The notes under the pieces were generated by a model. That model did no database searches and was not told where the DNA came from. It saw only the letters and a program-made list of their open reading frames with translations. A stretch of 64,000 nucleotides of DNA from Allomyces macrogynus ATCC 38327 (lineage: Eukaryota > Blastocladiomycota > Blastocladiomycetes > Blastocladiales > Blastocladiaceae): contig GG745332.1 of the NCBI GenBank assembly GCA_000151295.1, positions 175,671 through 239,670 of the forward strand, written 5' to 3'. Shown here one piece after another: positions 11,868-21,069 of the stretch (positions are counted from its first letter, which is position 1; every line of letters begins with the position of its first letter). Position numbers and translations under genes: made by a program.

Positions 11868-13566
11868 ACCAGAAGCATTTTGTGGTTTGAATTTCAATAG
11901 GGTGCTCTTTTCGTTGGTGCTCTTTTCGTTTCGCGGGCACTGCCTCCCCCGATTGGAACAGTTCAACGTTGACGTTCTCTATGTTGCTGCTCGTGCATAC
12001 ATGATGCCTGATGCGACTCGAAATCCTGTTTCCCGAGACGAATCCACCGTCGTCGTCGTCGTGAAGTCCATGACCCCACTCCAGATGCCAAAGTTCAAAT
12101 GCGCGCGAGATAAAATCCTGTTACGACGCCGGGCGGGCGCGGAGTATCGCCAGAGTGGTTGCCGCGTTCAGACGGAATCCATTGGAGTGCGTCTGACCAT
12201 TTTGATGAAAAGGGTTGGTGCTGGGCACGACATGAATAAAAAAGGTGAGTGGAATCGCACACCGTGTTGGGATTCAGGCCTGGTCCAAAATACTGCTCCC
12301 TCTCTGCAAGTAGCTCTCAAACCGCGAGTTTCTTGCACCCTGTGACAGTCTTCTTGGGTCAGTTAACCGTGTGAATACGGCATAAATGATGTTCAGGCGT
12401 TAGAAATGTCACAATCGTGATTTCTCACGACGATGTGTGTTGTGCGTTCCACGCGGCTCAAAGGTGGGTCGATAGTGATGCGGTCAGGAAAGGCACGGCG
12501 ATGGAAAAGCCGATACCCAGGCGACATCCCTGAGGCAACTCCGATTTCAGTAGCGGCACCTAGCCCAAGGACTCACAATCGCTTTGAGTCACTCGCGTTG
12601 GTCGCTGGAGTACACAACTGGAGAATAATCAAGACCGCGATTGGAATAGTTCACTTCACTATGCTGTAAATCAATGTATCAAAATTTTCCCCATGACGCG
12701 AATGTTGTGCGTCAGTGTGCGGGGAGGACGAAGGATGTCGCTTGTAGTCGTGGAGATGCCGTCGAACTTAACGGCGGCGGTGCCTAGCAACCAGCTCGAG
12801 GTCGTGATCAAACTGCAAGCATTTGAAAATCACGGGATGCGACAAGGCCCATGCTGAGCGTGAGCTGTCTCACGCCTCGTTCACGACAGAGCACGGTGGG
12901 CCAAATCAGGCCCACAAGGGCGAAGATGGGCAAAGTGTGCTTCACTTTTGCAGCTGACTTCTCTCCACCGTGATGCGTCTCGAGAACGGGTCGGAATTGG
13001 TGGTTGACGCGCGGGTGGGACGGAGGAAAGGTGGAGTCGAGGGAAATGGTCTCGAGCTGCTCTGGCGCTCGCTTTTCGATCGGGGAGAGGTCATTGCGGA
13101 TGTTTGCGGGAGGTTGGTGCAAGTGGGCAAGCTGGTAGAGGATGCTGAGGGCGGCGGGCCCGAGACGACGTCGAAGCAGACGAACGATTGGCAGGTCGTG
13201 CAGACAATCAGCGTCAAGCGCAGATCGCTGACCTTCACTCGCCGGCGGTATTTCTTTTGCTTGCCTCGGCACAGACACAAGTGCTCAAAACGCGTCCTTG
13301 AACCTCGCTGATCAAAACGTGATGCTTCTCTCCAGGGCTGGCCGCAATGCTCGGGCAGCACGACGACATTTCTCACTGTTTCGCCACATACCTGGATACG
13401 CAACAGCGCAACGAGCAAGCCCTCCACAGCTGATCATTGGTTTCAAGCGGGTCCCAGACTTTGCCGCGGAGCAACGACATGGCAGCACAAAAACGCTTCA
13501 TTTCGGACACATATTGACAAAGCATTTCTTTCACCAAAACCAAACCCTTGCTCCAACCAATCGAAC
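11868..13566. other. Long intergenic region, no supported gene
   Basis: About 1.7 kb, less GC-rich than the genes on either side. Several overlapping frames occur at 12808-13427 on the minus strand and 12970-13311 on the plus strand, but none has a recognisable domain. No tRNA or clear repeat was found. Confidence 0.45.
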
Positions 13567-15867
13567 CTACGCGACACGCCGCCCGCGCATCGCGTCCTCG
13601 ACGACCTTCGGGTCCTTGTACGTGTTCGCGTACCGAGCGAGCGCCCACATTGGGAAGTAGAGCTTGTAGTTCGGGTACGAGATCATGCAGTTCTTGTTGA
13701 ACACGCCCTCGATCCCCTCTTGGCGGTAACTGCCGTTCGGTAACTGGCGGCGCAGCAGCAAGTCGACCCCCTTGCGAATCACGGTCTCGTCCGGGTACCC
13801 GGCGCGCAGGAGCGCGAGCAGCGCCCACGCGGTATTCACGACCTGCGACCCCTGCGGGTGCTCGACCCACTCGCCCACTTCGCACGCCTTGTAGGACTCG
13901 CCCCACCCGCCGTCCTCGCGCTGGTGCGCAACCAAGAACGCGCACGCGCGCCGCAACGAGTCGGAAGTGGCATACGTCGCGCCCGTGGCCGCCACGAGCG
14001 ATTCAATCGCGAACCAGCCCGCGTAGGTGAAACACACGCCCCACGCGCCGTACCACGACCCGTCCTTGCGCTGGTCCTTCAGAATGAATTTCACGGCGCG
14101 GTGGATCGCGCGCGCCACTTCCTTGGTGCGGTACCCGTCGTTGATGTACTTGGTGTAGGCCATGAGCCCGAGGACCGAGGACGTGGTGCACTCCGGGTAC
14201 GAGTACTCGATCATAATCTTGCCAAACACCTCGGCCGGGTTGAGCGCCTCGAGCCACGTCGGACCGCGAATAATCTCGTACGATGCGAACCCGCCGTCGC
14301 GGTTGGGCATCGACAGGAGCACGTCGACCGAGTCCTGCACCCGGCGGTCGCTGACGCGCTTGGACCCAAGCGCACTCTGCAACATGAGCGTCGCCTTGAG
14401 TCCTTCGGCCGTACAGTCCGAGACCGTGTACGACTGCTGCCGGTTCGAAAACGGCCACGCGCCCTTGGCCTGCTGCCGGTACGTTTCAAACGGAGCGTCG
14501 CGCTTGATCTGGCACGCGTCGAGGAACGCGAGCGCTCTTGCCGACGTGTCCGGATACTCAGTCACGATCTGCGCCTCAGTCGCGGCCTGCACGATAAAGG
14601 CCGTGTCCCACAGCTGTGACCCGTTCGTGCCGTTCATGCGCATGCCGTCGTCGGCCATCCACATGAAATCAGCGACGGTGCGCTCGTGCGCGCGGAACCG
14701 GTCCGAGTCGGCGCCGCACGCGTGGTAGGTCACGATAATGTTGAGCGCCTTGTTGACGGGCCCGAGGTCGAGGAACTCGGTATTGTCGTCCTCGTTGAAG
14801 CACAGTTGCCGCACGTGGTCGACGGCCCAGTCGCGCAACCACGTCGAGTGCACGGCCTCGTACATGCCAATCACAGTCCACGCCAACTTGCCAAAGCTCG
14901 ACTGCGGGATGTACCGGTCGACGGCGCACACGTTGAACTTTTGCGCCGACCACTTGATCGAATCAAATGGCTCCACATAGAGCTCCGACCGCAACGCCTG
15001 CACGAGCGGGTCGTGCGCCTCGGCCGAGAGCCGGCGCGCGTAAATGTAGGACATGGGCAAGTAGACCATGCGTGTGTGCACCCACATGCGGCCCGGATGG
15101 ATCGGATTAGCCGTGTACGGCAGCAGCCACAGCTCCGGCGGGATCGGGTTAAGCCCATTCCAGTCGTAGCAGTTCATGACAGAGAGCCAAAACTTGCCCC
15201 ACGACGGGATCCCCGTCGCGCCGCCGAGCGAGTGCAGGACCTTGCGCGCGCGTTCGCAGACCGGGTCGTGTGCGGGCACACCAAGGATGCGCAGGGCAAC
15301 GTAGTTGAGCGCAGTGCCGAACACGGTCGCGGGGGACTCAATGTGGATGCCCCAGCCGCCATTGGGCTGCACTTCGCGGTGCCGCAGGTACTGCACGAGC
15401 TCGATACGGTAGGCTTGCGGCAGGAGCGTCTCGGACCGGCCCGTCACGTACCAGGCAATGACGAGGCCCGGGATCAGGAACATGGGGCCGCCGTACTCGC
15501 CCGCCCAGTGGCCCGACTCGGTCTGCAGCCGCGCCAGGAACTGCATCGAATTGCGCACAGCGCCCGTGACGGTCTGCGGGGCCGGGAGCGTGCCGTCGTC
15601 TTCCTATTTTCGTTGCGTCCGTGGGCAATCAGCGTCCGCGAACAGGTGGACATTGTCGAGATCAGTAGTGCGCACCGCCACCTGGCCGAGCCAGAACCGA
15701 TCAAGGTCCGACTGCGGCTCCTTGGCGTCGGGCCGGTACTCCCACCACTGGCGGCCATCGTCGACACACAAGAACCATTTCGACCGTTCCGTGCGAGCGT
15801 CGGCGGGCATTTCCGGCACCGGCGGCAGGTGCGTTGTACGCAAGACGCGCGACTTGGGCGAGGTCAT
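13567..15867 (-). CDS. ERG7: Lanosterol synthase (oxidosqualene cyclase)
   Basis: Two exons: 15867-15682, then 15603-13567. An intron of 78 nt (GTGGCG...AAATAG) removes an in-frame TAG and joins WLGQ to EDDGTLPAPQ. The enzyme cyclises 2,3-oxidosqualene in sterol synthesis on the ER. Catalytic motif DCTAE is present (VSDCTAEGLK), as are several QW repeats, for example DGGFASYE and DGSWYGAWGVCF. Product-deciding positions can be read: MNGTNGSQLWDTAF has Thr where cycloartenol synthases have Tyr, and QSYTVSD has Gln and Val where they have His and Ile. These three residues indicate lanosterol rather than cycloartenol. Total length is about 740 residues, normal for the family. Start ATG is the first in frame before KSRVLRTTHLP. 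Confidence 0.95.
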
Positions 15868-16419
15868 GGTGATCAGGATCGAATTTGGGTCGGGATCACT
15901 GGCAAAATCGCGATGCAAGTTGCGATGCGTGGACCAAGTTGCAGCGCGTCGGTGCTTGAATGTCGGTGGGCCGGCCTGGCAGCAATTTGTATGCGCGCGG
16001 TTGCGCTCCTTCTAGCGCTCCTGTTCGTGCAAAAATTGGTGGTTCGCGAGCGTGTCGTCGTTGTCGTCGTCGATGCCGCCGGCACACGTCCATTTTCGAC
16101 TTGAAGGTTGGCGGAAACACGCTTGGCGAAGCGGCAAAGGAGCGATCCGGTCAATCTCCGCCGCGCACGTGCGTCTGACTTGGTCGATCTCGCCTGCATT
16201 TGCGGTGGAGCTTCTGCCTGCCAGACCTATCGCGTCCGCCTGCTGCGCTTCATGGTCGCGCCGCCAACGTGTCGGCCAACCATCTTCGTCGGCCTTCCTT
16301 CAGCTTGGCCCGCGACGCTGCCCACGGCCCGACTCTGTCGCGAATTTCGACACCGTCTCCACGCTCTCCGCGCACGCAGCCACCTCCCAGCTCAACCCGC
16401 CTGCTGCAACATCCACATC
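15868..16419. promoter_or_regulatory. Shared divergent promoter region of ERG7 and GET3
   Basis: A 552-bp gap between two genes transcribed away from each other, so both promoters must lie here. No TATA box or sterol-response element was identified with confidence; CT-rich runs occur before the GET3 ATG. Confidence 0.45.
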
Positions 16420-17713
16420 ATGGCCGTGGCCCACTACGACGACCTCGAGTTTGAGCCGAACCTGCGCAACGTGCTCGAGCAGGACTCGCTCAAGTGGATT
16501 TTCGTCGGTGGCAAGGGCGGTGTCGGTCCGTACCATGATGGGCCCGCTCCGTTCCAGCACGCGCTCGCTCAGCGTCTAACCTCGATTGCGTGCGTGCGCG
16601 CGCTCCAGGCAAGACCACGTCGAGTTGCTCGCTGGCCGTGCAGCTGTCGAAAGTGCGTGAGTCGGTGCTGTTGATCTCGACCGACCCGGCGCACAACCTC
16701 TCGGATGCCTTTGGCCAAAAGTTTGGCAAGGACCCGACCAAGATCAATGGGTTCGACAACCTCTTTGCCATGGAAATCGACCCGACCGCGTCGATCCAGG
16801 AGATGATGGACCAGAGTGCGTTTTTGATCTGGTTCGACAAGACCACGGCCGGATGGAAACTGACGAATGCGCCGACTATGTCTAGACCCGGACGGCGGTG
16901 CCATGAATGGCATGATGCAGGACCTGGCGTTTGCGATTCCCGGTGTCGACGAGGCCATGGGGTTTGCCGAGGTCATGAAGTACGCGCTCTTCATCTCCGC
17001 TCCCGCTCCTCGCTCCCGAACACGTTCTTGACCCCGCGATGACACACTAGGCTCGTCAAGTCCATGGACTACTCGGTCATTGTCTTTGACACGGCGCCGA
17101 CGGGCCACACGCTGCGTTTCCTGTCGTTCCCCGCGGTCCTGGAAAAGGCGCTGGCCAAGATCTCGCAATTCTCGGGCCGGTTTGCGCCGCTGCTCTCGCA
17201 AATGTCCGGCATGATGGGCATCAACAGCAACTCCGAGGACATGTTTGCCAAGCTCGAGGGCATGCGCGAGGTGATTCAGGAAGTGAACAAGCAGTTCCAG
17301 GACCCGGTACGCGCCCCAATCCACCCTTGGTCTCTGCTCCGCACTCATGACGCGAACCTGACCATTTCCCCCTGTTCCTCGGCATCTAGGACAAAACGAC
17401 CTTCATCTGCGTGTGCATTTCCGAGTTCCTTTCGCTCTACGAGACGGAGCGCATGATCCAGGAGCTCACGTCCTACCACATCGACACGCACAACATCATT
17501 GTCAACCAATTGCTCTTCCCGAAAAAGGACTCGACCTGCGAACACTGCAACGTGCGGTACAAGATGCAGCAAAAGTACCTCGAGCAGATTCACGAGCTCT
17601 ACTCGGACTTCCACGTTGTCAAGCTGCCGTTGCTCACCAAGGAAGTGCGCGGCGCCAAGGAGATTGAGGAGTTCTCGCAAAAGCTCGTCGAGCCGTTTAT
17701 CCCGCCGCAGTAA
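16420..17713 (+). CDS. GET3: Get3/ASNA1 ATPase for tail-anchored protein insertion
   Basis: Five exons: 16420-16525, 16609-16815, 16886-16979, 17051-17306 and 17390-17713; all joins keep frame and give about 328 residues. The deviant P-loop GKGGVGKT (residues 31-38) is interrupted by intron 1 just before the Lys. Switch I ([12 protein letters not shown]), the A-loop/switch II ([11 protein letters not shown]) and the client-groove helices with Met-rich [11 protein letters not shown] are visible. The zinc-binding CxxC is CEHC near residue 271. Get3 is the cytosolic homodimer that carries tail-anchored proteins to Get1/Get2 at the ER. Donors are GTCCGT, GTGCGT, GTACGC and GTACGC. Confidence 0.95.
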
Positions 17714-18021
17714 AGGCGGTTCACGGCGGTGCGCGTCGGGCGTGTACAGATCGGGGTCGGGGGTCGTTTCGTTTTTGGTGTTTTTTTTGCTTGATGCTTT
17801 CGTGGATGTTTCCGTAACGCGTTTTCCTGGCTTGTAAAGAGTGCCAATGATATCGTCGTGTTTCGGCCGTGTTGCCAGTGCTGGTCGGTCCTGGTGTTGT
17901 TGCCCCGTTTAGCGGCCGTTGTGTGGCTGCGTGTCTGGTAAGGCGGTCGTCTCCGGTGCCTCGAACCACACGTTCGTTCCGCTCCAGGTCTTCAACGGCA
18001 CGCTTTGCAATCTGCACGGTC
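17714..18021. other. Intergenic gap GET3-TRM9
   Basis: About 300 bp between two same-strand genes: GET3 terminator and TRM9 promoter. A T-rich run follows at 17770-17790. No other feature was seen. Confidence 0.4.
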
Positions 18022-19062
18022 ATGACCACGACAACCATGGACCAGAATTCGTCACGACCACCAGCAACCCGATCCGGGCCGCAAGCACGCGCGGCCACGC
18101 CCGCAACCAGCAGCTCCACGGCGCCCGCTTCCACGACCACCACACCCGGCAACCGCTCGCTCGCCCCGACCGTCGTCGACCTCGCGTCCGTGAGAAACCA
18201 TGCAGCACTCGAGGCCGAATCGGTGCACCAAGTGTACGAGGACATTGCCGAGCATTTCAGCAGCACGCGGTACAAGGTGCGCGAATGTTTTTGGAGGAAG
18301 TGATCTGTGCCGGGATAAGGCTGATCGCGAAGTGTGCAGTAGCCGTGGCCCGTCGTGGAACAGTTCCTGCTCGAGCAGCGGCCGGGGAGTGTCGGGTGTG
18401 ATGTTGGGTGCGGGAACGGCAAGTATTTGGGTGTGAACCGCGACGTGTGGACTGTCGGTGTGGATCGGTACGTGGTGGGCAGCGCGAGTGCGGTTGCAGC
18501 TCGTTCTCAATCGACGAATGGACGTAGGAGTGCGAATTTGATCAAGATCGTTCGCGACCGCGGGTTCGACGGCCTCGTCGGCGACGCGCTCGCCGTGCCG
18601 TGTCCAACCGACCGTTTTGTACGTCACCCTCCATCCCGCGACCACCCGCGACCACCCGCTCTTCTAGATCTGATGCCACTCCCACACCAGGACTTTGCCA
18701 TTTCCATCGCCGTCATCCACCACCTCTCCTCTCCCGCACGACGCATCGCTGCGATCCGCGAACTGCTCCGCGTCGTGCGTCCCGGCGGCCACGCGCTCAT
18801 CTACGTGTGGGCGCTCGAGCAAGGATCCAAACGACAGTTCCCGGGCCAGGACGTCTATGTCCCGTGGCACTTGCCGACGCGCATGGCCGCAACGGTCAAG
18901 GGTCCTGTTGTGGAGCGCGACGGGAGCAAAGACGTGGTCTACCAGCGGTACTACCACCTGTACAAGCAGGGCGAGCTCGAGGAGGAGGCACGCGCCGCGG
19001 GCGGGACGGTCGTGCGCAGTGGGTATGACCGGGATAACCATTATTGCGTCGTGACCAAGTGA
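18022..19062 (+). CDS. TRM9: tRNA wobble-uridine carboxymethyl methyltransferase, Trm9/ALKBH8-like
   Basis: Four exons: 18022-18276, 18343-18467, 18528-18618 and 18691-19062, giving about 280 residues. After a Ser/Thr/Pro-rich N-terminus of about 60 residues comes the Trm9 block ESVHQVYEDIAEHFSSTRYK joined to PWPVVEQFL. The SAM-binding motif is CDVGCGNGKY (about 104-113), followed by GVDRSANLIKI, GDALAVPC, DFAISIAVIHHLSSPARR and the C-terminal YYHLYKQGELEEE. Trm9, with the small zinc protein Trm112, methylates carboxymethyluridine at tRNA position 34 (mcm5U). No ALKBH8 dioxygenase or RRM domain is present, so it is the yeast-like stand-alone form. Exon joins were set by the conserved protein pattern; donors are GTGCGC, GTACGT and GTACGT. 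Confidence 0.93.
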
Positions 19063-19145
19063 GCGGCCACGAAAGGGCGAGACCACAGCTATGTATATGG
19101 AAATATAAAATCGAGCGGCAAACGAACGGAACCAAAACAATGGGA

Positions 19146-19865
19146 TTATTGCTGCTGCACGTCAGCTCGCTTGACCTTCCCCGCTGTCATCCCCTCGATC
19201 ACCGTGCCCAAGACCACCAACTTCTCCTTGACCGGGTACGACGCATTCGCATTCAGCACGCGCAGCGCCATCTCGGCCGTGTTCAGCTGTTCGGGCGACA
19301 ACTTGGCCGCCACCTCCTTCGGGACCGCCACTTGGCTGTACTCGCCACCAAGGTACTCACGAATCACGCGCGCCTTCTCGTCCGTCAACATGCCGTGCGT
19401 GTCGCGCGGCAACTTGGCCGCATTCCGCGCCCACGGGTTGCCCGTCGCGAAATTCATTTCCGAGAGGGGGGTCGGCTGGTATGTCTCGAACGTGATCGGC
19501 CCGGACAGGTCCGACTCGGACGGCCCGCGCGCGGATTGTTGCCGCGGCGGGCGCTGCACGAACTTGGTGGGTTCACGGCGGAACGGCGCGTTCTCGCCGG
19601 AGGAGGACGAGGACTGGCCACGGCGGGTAAAACTGCGCGGGGACCGCGGCGTGGACGACGACGAGGACGACGAGCGCGCGAGTTCCGAGACGGCCGAGAC
19701 GGGGTCGGCGTCGCCGCTGACGGGCTTGGATTCGGCGCGCTGCTTGCGTGTTGCGGCGGTGGTTGCGACTTGTGTCAGGGCAGCCCAAAAGCCGCCAGAC
19801 GACGAGGTGGCCGCGGTCGCGTGCAGCAGGCGCCGCGGCGCGCGGGTGGAGGCGGCGGCGAGCAT
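19146..19865 (-). CDS. Predicted mitochondrial protein of unknown function
   Basis: Single open exon of 239 residues from the ATG at 19865. The N-terminus is Ala/Arg/Ser-rich with RRLLHATAA and no acids, like a matrix presequence with a processing site. A disordered Ser/Arg/Pro-rich middle (about 40-110) precedes a conserved-looking C-terminal region with FETYQPTPLSEMNFATGNPW, LPRDTHGMLTDEKAR and LSPEQLNTAEMALRVLN. I do not recognise the family. The architecture would suit a small mitoribosomal or respiratory-assembly protein, but nothing in the sequence proves it. Its 3' end converges with TRM9 only about 80 bp away. Confidence 0.65.
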   Translation of the reverse strand: MLAAASTRAPRRLLHATAATSSSGGFWAALTQVATTAATRKQRAESKPVSGDADPVSAVSELARSSSSSSSTPRSPRSFTRRGQSSSSSGENAPFRREPTKFVQRPPRQQSARGPSESDLSGPITFETYQPTPLSEMNFATGNPWARNAAKLPRDTHGMLTDEKARVIREYLGGEYSQVAVPKEVAAKLSPEQLNTAEMALRVLNANASYPVKEKLVVLGTVIEGMTAGKVKRADVQQQ

Positions 19866-20142
19866 GGGGGAAGGTCGGTCGGCGGCCGTGCAGCGAGCGG
19901 TGTTAAGACGGGGCGGAGCGAGTGCGGGCGGCCGGGTCGCCGCGATCCGTCAAGGAAGGGCTGGATCAGCGCGAGCACGGCGACAGGATTTGCTGGTGTT
20001 GGAAAAGAATGCAAAGCAAAGTGCGCTCAGAAAGCGGGCACGAGAAGGCACGGGGTTTGCTGCAGCACGAATGAGTGGTGTGACGTTCGTTTCTACCGCA
20101 TGCTTTGCGGAAAGTAAATACACATGACAGTGCAACCCTCAG

Positions 20143-20214
20143 GGCCTGTTGGCGTAATGGTAGCGCGTCTGACTCCAGATCAGAAGGCTGGGTGTTCGAG
20201 TCACTCACAGGTCA
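20143..20214 (+). tRNA. tRNA-Trp (anticodon CCA)
   Basis: A 72-nt cloverleaf without intron. The acceptor stem GGCCTGT pairs with ACAGGTC (one G-T pair). The D arm is GCGT/GCGC, the anticodon stem TCTGA/TCAGA carries loop CTCCAGA with anticodon CCA, and the T arm is GGGTG-TTCGAGT-CACTC. Discriminator base is A. Internal A and B boxes are intact (TGGCGTAATGG and TTCGAGTC), so Pol III transcription is expected. A T-run (tttttt) at about 20219-20224 could serve as terminator. Confidence 0.93.
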
Positions 20215-21069
20215 TGAATTTTTTGAACGCAATAATAACTTGCTATGAATGTCATCGTCGAATTCGTCACAAAGTTTTTGCCGGTTGACCTCACACATCT
20301 GTTTTGCAGCCAGGCGTGAGCTCCAACAGTTGAATGATCCACCCGTGAAGTGTTTGTTGGATGGAATACTCCACTACTGGCGAACTTGACCTGACGCGCA
20401 CTTTCTGGAGTCGTGTCGCTGCTCCCATTCGTTTGTTGGCGATTTCGACGATATTCAGAAGTGCACCCACCTGCGGCATTGTCGGGTCGGGCCTCAGCGG
20501 CGCAATGTAAGATCCGTGTCTGAATTACTTGATGTGCCCTCAATGCGCTGAAATGGGACAGGTTCCCCTGGCCAGTCAAAACGTCATTCCATTCACGCAA
20601 GGATGTGAAGCTCAATGGGTCCCTGGAAAGCGCCGCATTCAAATTAGGTATTGAGGCGATGCCACGACCGTCGCGCGCATGTGTTCGTGACATGGTTGAG
20701 AACGAGCGACATGGTCTAGGACAAGTGAGAACGATGGGGCGGGTCGCAGCGGTGAGACTTATTAGTGCTGTTTGTGTGAACTGAAGCCGAGCATCAAGTC
20801 GTGTTTATCATGATCGTGACTGTGATCACCAGCTGCGCGGTCGGGCAAGTCTCAAGCACCTGGCGGACGCCCTCACAATCGTGTCAATTGTTCCACCAAA
20901 TCAATCTATTTTGCCTGAGTTCTGTCGGCCTCGACACACACGACTGCAGCTGGCCCGTCTGTACCGCAGAGCGACCTTTTCCATCAACCAAATCCAAAAT
21001 AAATGCACAAAACTATATCAAAAATGCCATATCCCATCCTCCTGATCCTTCCCCTCTCCATCTCTCCAC
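20215..21069. other. Intergenic region after tRNA-Trp
   Basis: About 850 bp with no supported gene. A 162-codon ATG frame on the minus strand (20205-20693) overlaps the tRNA and shows no domain, so it was not called. Probably includes the PACC 3' flank. Confidence 0.45.

Noticed and set aside
12808..13427. Overlapping open frames on both strands before ERG7
   Set aside because: Neither shows a family motif or convincing splice structure; frames of this length are expected at this GC content.
20205..20693. 162-codon ATG frame overlapping tRNA-Trp
   Set aside because: No domain, average composition, and it runs into the tRNA gene.
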